Positions 1 to 5,199 of a stretch of DNA of 5,290 bases are shown one piece after another. How positions within the stretch are numbered: position 1 is the stretch's first letter; each line of letters opens with the position of its first letter. Both the position numbers and the translations under genes were made by a program. Source of the DNA: Methanosarcinales archaeon (GTDB lineage Archaea > Halobacteriota > Syntropharchaeia > Alkanophagales > Methanospirareceae). The stretch lies in contig QMVO01000149.1 in assembly GCA_003661125.1 (NCBI GenBank), positions 1 to 5,290 of the forward strand. The letters are read 5' to 3'. The notes beneath the pieces were generated by a model. That model was not told where the DNA came from. It searched no databases and saw only the letters and a program-made list of their open reading frames with translations.

Positions 1-44
1 GGAATATCTCAACATCTATTCAGAGTTCAATGGGGGTGATGGTA

Positions 45-254
45 ATGCAAAGTAATTTATGTGTGCATACAAAATATGAAAATATGGAGGAAATATACCT
101 TTATCCCATTTGGGAATTTTTCAAATTACTTAGAGGTGGAATATCCAAAGAAAATATGATCTACTATTTATGTCACGATATAGTTAAGTATAATAGGTAT
201 GCTAATTCTTCTGCATTACTCAACTTATCAACAGCCACTTCCATAACGGCATAA
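45..254 (+). CDS. Doubtful small ORF or 3' end of a gene entering from the left
   Basis: This would encode about 69 residues that I do not recognise, with no signal peptide, clear membrane segment or metal motif. The frame is open to the left edge of the window, so it may be the tail of a longer gene. If it starts inside the window, the ATG at 45 is the best choice because a GGTGAT Shine-Dalgarno-like stretch (35-40) precedes it by four bases; ATGs at 30 and 39 are in the same frame. It ends in TAA at 252-254, which overlaps the 3' end of the opposite-strand ATPase gene by 35 bases. One sampled stretch (61-120) is only about 30% GC. The overlap and lack of recognisable domains make a spurious or decayed ORF quite possible. 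Confidence 0.3.
   Translation: MQSNLCVHTKYENMEEIYLYPIWEFFKLLRGGISKENMIYYLCHDIVKYNRYANSSALLNLSTATSITA
168..189 (+). repeat. Copy A of a 22-base inverted repeat (promoter-like)
   Basis: This stretch matches the reverse complement of 5129-5150 at 20 of 22 positions, including an unbroken 16-base core CACGATATAGTTAAGT (174-189 here). The core contains a TATA-like ATATAGTTAA (178-187). Read on the plus strand it would point into the 3' end of the ATPase gene as antisense. The match is directly visible; a role as promoter or protein-binding site is inference from copy B, which sits at the PHP gene promoter. Confidence 0.55.
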
Positions 255-1521
255 ACTTAATTTTTAAACCGTTAATCGCTTCTTCTCCTTCATAATCCTC
301 GGTTATCACCAGCCCCTCGCTTAATTTGAACTTCTTCATTGCCAGTACCAACGCATCAATCTCCCTCTTTTTCGTCTTTTCATCTTCTATCTTCCAACAA
401 ACCTGAATAACTGACTCTATTCTCATGCTCTTCTTAATCACAAAATCTACTTCCTTAGTATTTGATTTCCAATAGTATATCTCGATTAGCGGATTGTTTG
501 AATATCTCCTTTTAAGTTCTACGAAGACTAAATTCTCCGCTAATCGCCCCGCGTTCTCTGATACCCGTAAACCAATAGCATTTATCAGACCATTGTCTAT
601 TACATAAACTTTTCTTGGGCTCTTCTCCTGCTCTTTTAACGAGAAAGAGAACCTTGAAAGGAAGTATATTAGACCCGAATTTTCGAGATAATAGGAAAAT
701 CTTTCTACCGTATGCAGGGGGATATTCAAGAATCCTTTTATGCTATTGAAGGTTATCGGGTTAGAAAAGTTCGTAATATAATACTTGGCTAACGTCCTCA
801 ATTTTAATATCTCTCTGACTCTAAACCGTTCTACAATGTCCCTCGTAATGATGTCATTAAAATATTCCAGTAATATCCTGGTCTTCTCAGACTTCAAAAC
901 AACTTCTGGAAAGCCACCAAGTTCAAAGTACTCGTAAAAATGTTTTTTTAACTCTATTCTTCTTGCCACCTTGCCCAGCTCATCTTTTATTTCCATGCCC
1001 CTGAACTCTAACAATTCGCTAAAACTTAATGGAAATATAAATAAGGATAAGTGCCTCCCGGTTAGACATGTACTAACCAAAAGCTTTGATGCTGAGCCTG
1101 TAACGATTATTTTCGCTTCCTTTCTTTCATGCAAACTTCTTACAAACCTCTCCCACTCGTTCACTCGCTGGACTTCATCCAAAAATATATAAGGTTTTGT
1201 CCCGGGATTTTGTTTCACTCTTTCTAAATAAGTCTCATAGATTTTCTCCAGCGTTTCCACGGAATATTCAGTAAATCGATAGTCTTCAAAATTCACTATA
1301 AGTATATCCTTCTTTTCAACGTCCTTCTCGAGAAATTTCGCGAATTGAAGCAGTAATGTCGATTTCCCGCTCCTCCTGGGACCAATTAGAGTAATTATCT
1401 GGTCTGTTGAGATTAACTTATCCATCTCTTTCAAGTATTTATTCCGTGATATTCCTGTTTCTATGTCTCGCTCCCAGAAGTTCCAATCTACCAGTATCCT
1501 TAGTATCTCATCTCTTTCCAT
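220..1521 (-). CDS. AAA ATPase of the archaeal AAA_14/DUF4143 type
   Basis: A 433-residue P-loop ATPase of the type often annotated as 'ATP-binding protein, AAA_14 plus DUF4143'. The N-terminal part has Walker A GPRRSGKST (47-55), Walker B YIFLDEVQ (111-118) and a sensor-1-like IIVTGSAS (138-145). The middle carries the family segment LGGFPEV (201-207) and a winged-helix-like region (about 235-295). The C-terminal part resembles a degenerate PD-(D/E)XK fold: ENLVFVELKRR (329-339), EVDFVI (357-362) and IQVCWKI (372-378), where the usual catalytic lysine after QV is cysteine, as in many archaeal relatives. The cellular role of this family is poorly known; a regulatory or toxin-antitoxin-like role is only a suggestion. 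The length is normal and the frame intact. The ATG at 1519-1521 has no Shine-Dalgarno but a TATA box about 25 bases upstream, so translation is probably leaderless. It lies 61 bases after the NAPRTase gene but has its own promoter. Sampled stretches are 30-38% GC against 50-53% in that gene, which hints at separate acquisition. Confidence 0.9.
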   Translation of the reverse strand: MERDEILRILVDWNFWERDIETGISRNKYLKEMDKLISTDQIITLIGPRRSGKSTLLLQFAKFLEKDVEKKDILIVNFEDYRFTEYSVETLEKIYETYLERVKQNPGTKPYIFLDEVQRVNEWERFVRSLHERKEAKIIVTGSASKLLVSTCLTGRHLSLFIFPLSFSELLEFRGMEIKDELGKVARRIELKKHFYEYFELGGFPEVVLKSEKTRILLEYFNDIITRDIVERFRVREILKLRTLAKYYITNFSNPITFNSIKGFLNIPLHTVERFSYYLENSGLIYFLSRFSFSLKEQEKSPRKVYVIDNGLINAIGLRVSENAGRLAENLVFVELKRRYSNNPLIEIYYWKSNTKEVDFVIKKSMRIESVIQVCWKIEDEKTKKREIDALVLAMKKFKLSEGLVITEDYEGEEAINGLKIKFMPLWKWLLIS

Positions 1522-1522
1522 A

Positions 1523-1542
1523 ATAACCCATATATGTGTTAT
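1523..1542 (-). promoter_or_regulatory. 20-bp near-palindrome, candidate operator of the ATPase gene
   Basis: The two 10-base half-sites pair at 9 of 10 positions around the centre CATATATG. The core on the plus strand is AACCCATATATGTGTT (1525-1540). It fills the space between the TATA box and the start codon, where a bound protein would block initiation. The symmetry is seen; the operator role and the identity of the binder (possibly autoregulation) are inference. AT-rich promoter DNA makes chance symmetry somewhat likelier. Confidence 0.4.
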
Positions 1543-1558
1543 AATATAAATATTTAGC
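1543..1558 (-). promoter_or_regulatory. TATA box/BRE of the ATPase gene
   Basis: On the minus strand the sequence GCTAAATATTTATATT contains a TATA core TTTATATT (1543-1550), with a BRE-like stretch just upstream of it. Its centre is 25-26 bases before the A of the start codon at 1521. This puts the expected archaeal transcription start at or next to the ATG, so the mRNA would be leaderless, in agreement with the missing Shine-Dalgarno. Confidence 0.6.
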
Positions 1559-1582
1559 CCTTATGATGTATTTACAATAGAA

Positions 1583-2740
1583 TCACATTTCAACACTCTT
1601 CAACTGTTCCAGCACCCTCTTCCTCGCCTCTGCCAGCGAAAACGAAAAATCCGCCACGATTTTACCCCCGAGAATCATCGGTTTCAACAACGGTTCCAAA
1701 TCCTTTTCTTTTGGCGGCACTTCTTTCTCCAATCTTATCTCGTCCATTCCCTCTTCTATCACGCCTTTCCGTCTATACACCTGCTTCTTCCCTCCTCGCT
1801 TCCCTCGCTTTGCACAAGGTTCCCCCTCCTTTTCTATTATATCCAGTGCGAAATCAATACACTTGGCATTTGCAACGCTTGTTCCCACGCCAAACCCTGC
1901 CACAACTTCTCGCAGCTCAACCACTTCCCCCTCATCTATACCCCCGCTTACGAATATCCCCACGTTCTTATAACCCCTAATGTCAAGCTCCCACCTCACT
2001 TCTTCTATAATTCTTTTGAAGTCACCTCTCCTCGAAGCTGGCGTATCCAGACGAACAGCACGTAAAGATTCTCCAAGCGCTTCCGCAGCCATTATAGCTT
2101 CTTTTTTCTCGTCATAATAAGTATCGCACAGGCATATTCTTGGCACCTCCTCCGGAATCACCTCGTCAAACGCTTTCCACGCAGCCTTCTGCCCGTCCTC
2201 GCCGAAACATATAATCAAAGAATGTGGCATCGTCCCTGTGGCTTCTATTCCTATCCGTTCCGCACCTGCAACGCAACTCACACCGTCCATTCCACCAAGA
2301 TACGCACATTTCTCTATTATCGCTGCTAATGCCGGGTGCTGCCTTCTGGTGCCAAAAGAAATTACTGGCACTTCGCCCGCAAGAAGCTTTATCCTTGCCG
2401 CTTTTGTCGCTATCCCCGATTCATGACAGAGAAAACCCAGTAAAGGCGTTTCATATCTTGCAAACTCCAAATAACGCCCCTCAATACGCAAAACTGGTTC
2501 GTAAGGAAAAAAAATCGTGCCTTCTGGCATCGCATACACATTCACGTTCTTCCCCTCCAGCAAATGACTCGCCTCTTCCAGACCCGCTAACACCGCCCAT
2601 CCTCCACCCGTGGTAGTAACTTCCGCAACCACCCACGGGTTCATACCTTTCTTCCTCAGCACCTCTTCCGTCCTAAGGAAATATATATCAGTGGTTTTAC
2701 CTTCCAGAATGTCCTCGTCAGAAACAATTGAGAATTCCAC
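1583..2740 (-). CDS. pncB: Nicotinate phosphoribosyltransferase (archaeal type)
   Basis: This 385-residue enzyme joins nicotinate and PRPP to give nicotinate mononucleotide, with ATP hydrolysis, in the salvage route to NAD (cytoplasm). Visible family motifs are KTTDIYFLRT (15-24), FARYETPLLGF (93-103) with the following HESGIATKAAR, and the active-site FGTRRQHPA (129-137). GTMPHS (169-174) follows, with His173 probably the histidine phosphorylated by ATP in this family. DTYYD (206-210), VSGGIDEGEV (264-273) and GFGVGTSVANA (282-292) are consistent with phosphate and PRPP binding. The C-terminal PCAKRGKRGGKKQVYR (308-323) is the conserved archaeal tail segment. The length is normal and no key residue is missing. 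The start is GTG (2738-2740), preceded by a GAGG-containing ribosome site (2744-2747); the protein then begins in the usual family register, shortly before ILEGKTTDIYF. It is the third gene of a tight operon, eight bases after the HTH-ACT gene. Confidence 0.95.
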   Translation of the reverse strand: MEFSIVSDEDILEGKTTDIYFLRTEEVLRKKGMNPWVVAEVTTTGGGWAVLAGLEEASHLLEGKNVNVYAMPEGTIFFPYEPVLRIEGRYLEFARYETPLLGFLCHESGIATKAARIKLLAGEVPVISFGTRRQHPALAAIIEKCAYLGGMDGVSCVAGAERIGIEATGTMPHSLIICFGEDGQKAAWKAFDEVIPEEVPRICLCDTYYDEKKEAIMAAEALGESLRAVRLDTPASRRGDFKRIIEEVRWELDIRGYKNVGIFVSGGIDEGEVVELREVVAGFGVGTSVANAKCIDFALDIIEKEGEPCAKRGKRGGKKQVYRRKGVIEEGMDEIRLEKEVPPKEKDLEPLLKPMILGGKIVADFSFSLAEARKRVLEQLKSVEM

Positions 2741-2748
2741 CTTCCTCT

Positions 2749-3324
2749 CTACTCCCTTTTTGTTACAAATGGAGGATGAATCTGTACGCCTTTTACATTC
2801 TTTATCCGTCCAATCTCCTCTATTAACTCCCCTGGTATGTCCCTATCGGTGATAATCGTGAGTTTTGGGTCATCTACGAGATAAGGGTCATCGCTAACTG
2901 CTTGCCTTATGCTAATCCCGCGCTTTGCTATCACAGTAGCAACTTCGCCAAGTATCCCTCTTTCTTTAGCATCCGTAGGATGTATTATAATCACACTTAA
3001 CCCCAATAACGGAGCGACATCAGGAAGAAATGCAATAGAGCGAATATTTCCAAATATTCTTTTCAACTCTGGCTCCTTCATGATTCTTTTCACTGTCATA
3101 TCCACTACTCGTCTATCCACGCCTATCTCATTTGCTATCTGCGTATGTGGTATCTCAATGCTGCCCGAAACCACTTTTCCTTCAGAGCTCACCTGAAACC
3201 CTCTTGACAATAATAGCTCAATAACCTTCTTTTGCGATGGGTACCTCTCAAACTTCCCTACTACATCTCGCCACATCGGTTTTATTATTGTATTTGTATG
3301 CAAGAACATCCATTTTTTGTTCAC
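2749..3324 (-). CDS. HTH-ACT domain regulator (COG2061 family)
   Basis: A 191-residue protein of the archaeal family usually labelled 'ACT domain protein, predicted allosteric regulator of homoserine dehydrogenase'. Residues about 56-83 (from IPHTQIANEIGVDRR) form a helix-turn-helix-like unit. Residues about 108-183 form an ACT domain, a fold that commonly binds amino acids; conserved stretches are DVAPLLGLSVIII (102-114), GISIRQAVSDDPYLVDDPK (136-154) and IPGELIEEI (163-171). The start chosen is GTG at 3322-3324. It overlaps the upstream TGA in a GTGA arrangement and has GAGGGT (3329-3334) four bases upstream. However, relatives as I remember them begin near Met17 (ATG 3274-3276), so the first 16 residues may be an extension or untranslated. 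There is no homoserine dehydrogenase in the window; the next gene is the NAPRTase, so its ligand and target here are open. It could act as a transcription factor, an enzyme regulator or both. Confidence 0.85.
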   Translation of the reverse strand: MNKKWMFLHTNTIIKPMWRDVVGKFERYPSQKKVIELLLSRGFQVSSEGKVVSGSIEIPHTQIANEIGVDRRVVDMTVKRIMKEPELKRIFGNIRSIAFLPDVAPLLGLSVIIIHPTDAKERGILGEVATVIAKRGISIRQAVSDDPYLVDDPKLTIITDRDIPGELIEEIGRIKNVKGVQIHPPFVTKRE

Positions 3325-3638
3325 CTGTACCCTCTTTTCACTATCTCCTCTCTTACCTCATTTAATCTTCTCGTTGCACTGTCCACTTTCTCACGCACTT
3401 CATCTTCCACTGATTGCATGCTCACGCGTAAAGACCGCTCCTTCTCTTTTATCTCCTCTTCTATTCGCCTTAACCGCTCACCCACACTTAAAAACAAAAT
3501 TGCGAGCATTCCTATCAATATCACTGCTGACATTACGATTACTGGATCCCCGGCACGATAGCTATATACTAACTTATACACCAGCACAAAGGTAGAGAAG
3601 ACCATCATAACTGAAAATATTATGTCCCTTGGTTCCAT
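3321..3638 (-). CDS. Small membrane protein, two helices plus coiled coil
   Basis: A 105-residue protein without a named function that I can support. Two hydrophobic helices are visible (about residues 6-25 and 32-52), separated by a short loop SYRAGDP. A strongly charged coiled-coil-like tail follows (about 53-100, rich in Glu, Arg and Lys, e.g. ERLRRIEEEIKEKE). It is probably anchored in the cytoplasmic membrane with the tail on one side, likely the cytoplasm. It is the first gene of the operon and its stop overlaps the HTH-ACT start by four bases, suggesting translational coupling. The ATG at 3636-3638 is well supported by GAGGTG seven bases upstream. It could recruit or tether the regulator, but nothing in the sequence proves that. 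I recall similar short proteins next to COG2061 genes in archaea, without certainty. Confidence 0.85.
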   Translation of the reverse strand: MEPRDIIFSVMMVFSTFVLVYKLVYSYRAGDPVIVMSAVILIGMLAILFLSVGERLRRIEEEIKEKERSLRVSMQSVEDEVREKVDSATRRLNEVREEIVKRGYR

Positions 3639-3645
3639 ATTTTAG

Positions 3646-3651
3646 CACCTC
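3646..3651 (-). promoter_or_regulatory. Ribosome binding site of the membrane protein gene
   Basis: GAGGTG on the minus strand, seven bases before the ATG at 3638, is a good match to the archaeal Shine-Dalgarno sequence. It fixes the start of the first operon gene. It contrasts with the ATPase and PHP genes, which lack one. Confidence 0.75.
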
Positions 3652-3702
3652 TCTTTTTTCTTCCCTCTATTTTTGTCTTTATCTCAACTTAATCTTATGT
3701 TC

Positions 3703-3718
3703 TTAATAAATTGTTTTT
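3703..3718 (-). promoter_or_regulatory. Promoter (BRE/TATA) of the membrane protein-ACT-NAPRTase operon
   Basis: On the minus strand AAAAACAATTTATTAA gives an A-rich BRE-like element followed by a TATA-like TTTATTAA (3703-3710). A start about 25 bases downstream, near 3680, would leave a leader of roughly 40 bases that contains the Shine-Dalgarno. The stretch between this site and the divergent gene at 3758 has no clear plus-strand TATA box. The same AT core might serve both directions, but that is a weak guess. Confidence 0.5.
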
Positions 3719-3757
3719 CTTTTAGTTAGCACAGTTTTGTAAAAAAGAAAAAGTATT

Positions 3758-4387
3758 ATGCAAAGTAAAAAAACCGTGCTTATCCTGGCTGGTGGAAAAA
3801 GCAAAAGGTTTCTACACTTCGATAAATGCTTTATTACCTTAAATAACAAACCGCTCATACAACACACTATTGATAAGGTATCGGGTGTGGCAGACGAAAT
3901 AATAGTAGCTGCACGAGACGAGAAGCAGGGAGAAGAAATAGAGGATAAAATACCCCAAAAAATCGCTTTAGTCTTTGACTCTCTGAAAGACATTGGTCCG
4001 CTTGCAGGTCTTCTATCGGGTTTAGAAAGAGCTTCTTTTTCGCTTTCTCTCGTCATTGGCTGTGACATGCCTTTTGTAAGCCCAGATGTGGCAAAATTTC
4101 TATTTGAGATAGCATCTTCCGGATGCGATGCCGTGGTGCCGAAATGGGAAAACGGGCTGGTGGAGCCATTGCACGCAGTCTATCGGAAGGAGCCAATGCT
4201 GGCTGCGATAAAAGAAGCGACCGGAAAAGGCGCTAAGAAGATTTTTGATGTTTTATTGCAACTCAAAAATGTTTATTTCGTATCTGTAAAGGAAATAAGA
4301 GAGATAGACCCTTATTTAAGGACGTTTATAAACATAAATACGCCTGATGCATTGAAAAAAATCCAAACAAATCCTAATTCGGTGTAA
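3758..4387 (+). CDS. mobA: MobA-like molybdenum cofactor guanylyltransferase
   Basis: This 209-residue nucleotidyltransferase probably transfers GMP from GTP to Mo- or W-molybdopterin, making the guanine dinucleotide cofactor in the cytoplasm. Family motifs are the N-terminal nucleotide-binding LILAGGKSKRF (8-18) with DK at 22-23, and NNKPLIQHTI (29-38). Further on are IGPLAGLLSGLE (79-90), the metal-binding GCDMPF (101-106, Asp103), EPLHAVYRK (136-144) and the closing NINTPDAL (191-198), which is typical of MobA. The usual Gly after R-(M/F) is Leu19, and one extra residue separates Arg17 from the DK pair. The ATG at 3758 has no clear Shine-Dalgarno. It stands alone on the plus strand, divergent from the NAD operon and convergent with the PHP gene. 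In such archaea formylmethanofuran dehydrogenase would be a likely consumer. The main alternative is a related nucleotidyltransferase (MocA- or CofC-like), less likely given the tail motif. Confidence 0.88.
   Translation: MQSKKTVLILAGGKSKRFLHFDKCFITLNNKPLIQHTIDKVSGVADEIIVAARDEKQGEEIEDKIPQKIALVFDSLKDIGPLAGLLSGLERASFSLSLVIGCDMPFVSPDVAKFLFEIASSGCDAVVPKWENGLVEPLHAVYRKEPMLAAIKEATGKGAKKIFDVLLQLKNVYFVSVKEIREIDPYLRTFININTPDALKKIQTNPNSV
4355..4361 (-). terminator. Oligo-T run downstream of the PHP gene
   Basis: Seven consecutive T on the minus strand lie about 35 bases past the PHP stop codon, with further T-rich sequence just before (GGATTTGTTTGGA). Archaeal transcription often ends at such runs without a hairpin. 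It falls inside the 3' end of the MobA gene, so it may simply reflect lysine codons there. Confidence 0.3.
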
Positions 4388-4395
4388 TTCTGTGG

Positions 4396-5103
4396 CTACC
4401 ATAATTGCTTGAAATAAACCCAAAAAGGTGTTCTCTTACAACTCTTTATTCTCACTCTTCCCTCTTTTAGCCCTCTCAAAATCGCTTCCACCTGTTTCGT
4501 TTTTTGCTCCGCTTCTACTTCTGTTTCAATCTCTACTTCAACCTCAACAGTTGCAAGACCAACGCATTCCGCAGAATGCGCATCGCTTCCAACAACCAGG
4601 CAGATTTTTTTACGTGCTGCTTTTCTCCTTGCTATTTCATTCGCAACGCCGGAGAAGTAACGAGAATTAAAGGTTTCTATTGCATCTATGTCCAATTCAG
4701 AATGCATGCAGAGGTTACCAATGCTGTGGCGGAAAGGATGTAGAGGATGGGGTGCAATAATTACAACGGTGCCTCCCTTTTCCCTCTCCTTTTCCCTCGC
4801 TATTCTTATTGTTTCTTCCAGGGATAACCCCTTTTTTATTCCTTCTTCTAATCCGAGCACGATTAAATGACCTTCAGAGGTCGTTACTTCTATCCCGGGG
4901 ATGATTATTAAATCCAACTCGTGATCAACTACGTATTTACGCGCAGCAAAAAAACCTTCCATCGTGTTGTGGTCGCATATCGCGATTCCATCGAGTTTCT
5001 TCGCCATCGCACTTTCTATTACTTTTTCAACGGAATCCTCGCCATCATGTGAGTAATTTGTGTGCACGTGCAAATCGAGGATTCGCGTCACTCTTGGAGG
5101 CAT
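4396..5103 (-). CDS. PHP-domain metal-dependent phosphoesterase
   Basis: A 235-residue stand-alone PHP-family protein (COG0613-like), probably a metal-dependent phosphoesterase; the substrate cannot be told from the sequence. The metal-ligand motifs appear complete: DLHVHTNYSHDG (10-21; His12, His14, Asp20), CDHNT (43-47), PGIEVTTSEGH (69-79; Glu72, His79), APHP (117-120; His119), ETFNSR (143-148) and GSDAHS (172-177; Asp174, His176). Near the C-terminus is an alternating acidic run VEVEVEIETEVEAE (186-199) that looks like an expanded strand or low-complexity insert. The ATG at 5101-5103 has no Shine-Dalgarno but a TATA-like box about 30 bases upstream, so a leaderless or nearly leaderless mRNA is likely. 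Its 3' end meets the MobA gene with an eight-base gap. Relatives include the PHP domains of histidinol phosphatase and DNA polymerase X, but the size and motifs fit the short stand-alone group. Confidence 0.9.
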   Translation of the reverse strand: MPPRVTRILDLHVHTNYSHDGEDSVEKVIESAMAKKLDGIAICDHNTMEGFFAARKYVVDHELDLIIIPGIEVTTSEGHLIVLGLEEGIKKGLSLEETIRIAREKEREKGGTVVIIAPHPLHPFRHSIGNLCMHSELDIDAIETFNSRYFSGVANEIARRKAARKKICLVVGSDAHSAECVGLATVEVEVEIETEVEAEQKTKQVEAILRGLKEGRVRIKSCKRTPFWVYFKQLW

Positions 5104-5128
5104 CGTTTAAAAAACTGAGAACTCAAGG

Positions 5129-5150
5129 ACTTAACTATATCGTGCCAAAA
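5129..5150 (-). promoter_or_regulatory. PHP gene promoter, coinciding with copy B of the 22-base repeat
   Basis: On the minus strand the core CACGATATAGTTAAGT (5129-5144) contains a TATA-like ATATAGTTAA (5131-5140) centred about 32 bases before the PHP start codon. This predicts a very short leader. The same 16 bases occur at 174-189 on the plus strand, and the longer 22-base match has two mismatches. Confidence 0.5.
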
Positions 5151-5166
5151 CAAAAGAGTTATAAAA
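5147..5166 (+). promoter_or_regulatory. BRE/TATA promoter of the gene starting at 5200
   Basis: An A-rich BRE-like stretch, AAAACAAAAGAG (5147-5158), is followed directly by TTATAAAA (5159-5166), a good archaeal TATA box. Initiation about 25 bases on, near 5190, would leave about ten leader bases before the ATG at 5200. It is back to back with the PHP promoter, about 20 bases away. Confidence 0.55.
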
Positions 5167-5199
5167 CAGAAAATCCATTTTCCATGTGGGGATGGATAA

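Noticed and set aside
30..60. C/D-box-like GTGATGG in the left edge
   Set aside because: One mismatch to the C box and no properly spaced D box and C'/D' pair were found.
1711..2616. Long open frames on the plus strand opposite the NAPRTase gene
   Set aside because: They are antisense to a gene with complete family motifs, and their translations are rich in Pro, Leu and Ser with no recognisable domain.
3552..3560. Third partial copy of the repeat (GGCACGATA)
   Set aside because: Only nine bases match and it lies inside the membrane protein coding sequence; chance is sufficient.
45..3768. Identical ATGCAAAGTAA at the small ORF start (45-55) and the MobA start (3758-3768)
   Set aside because: An 11-base match is expected by chance in a window of this size, and the flanking bases differ.
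3703..4068. Minus-strand open frame opposite the MobA gene
   Set aside because: It is the shadow of a well-supported gene, has biased composition, and would run into the operon promoter region.
168..5150. The inverted repeats marking the ends of a mobile element
   Set aside because: Between them lie ordinary cofactor genes with no transposase or recombinase, and copy B fits a promoter; no target-site duplication is visible.
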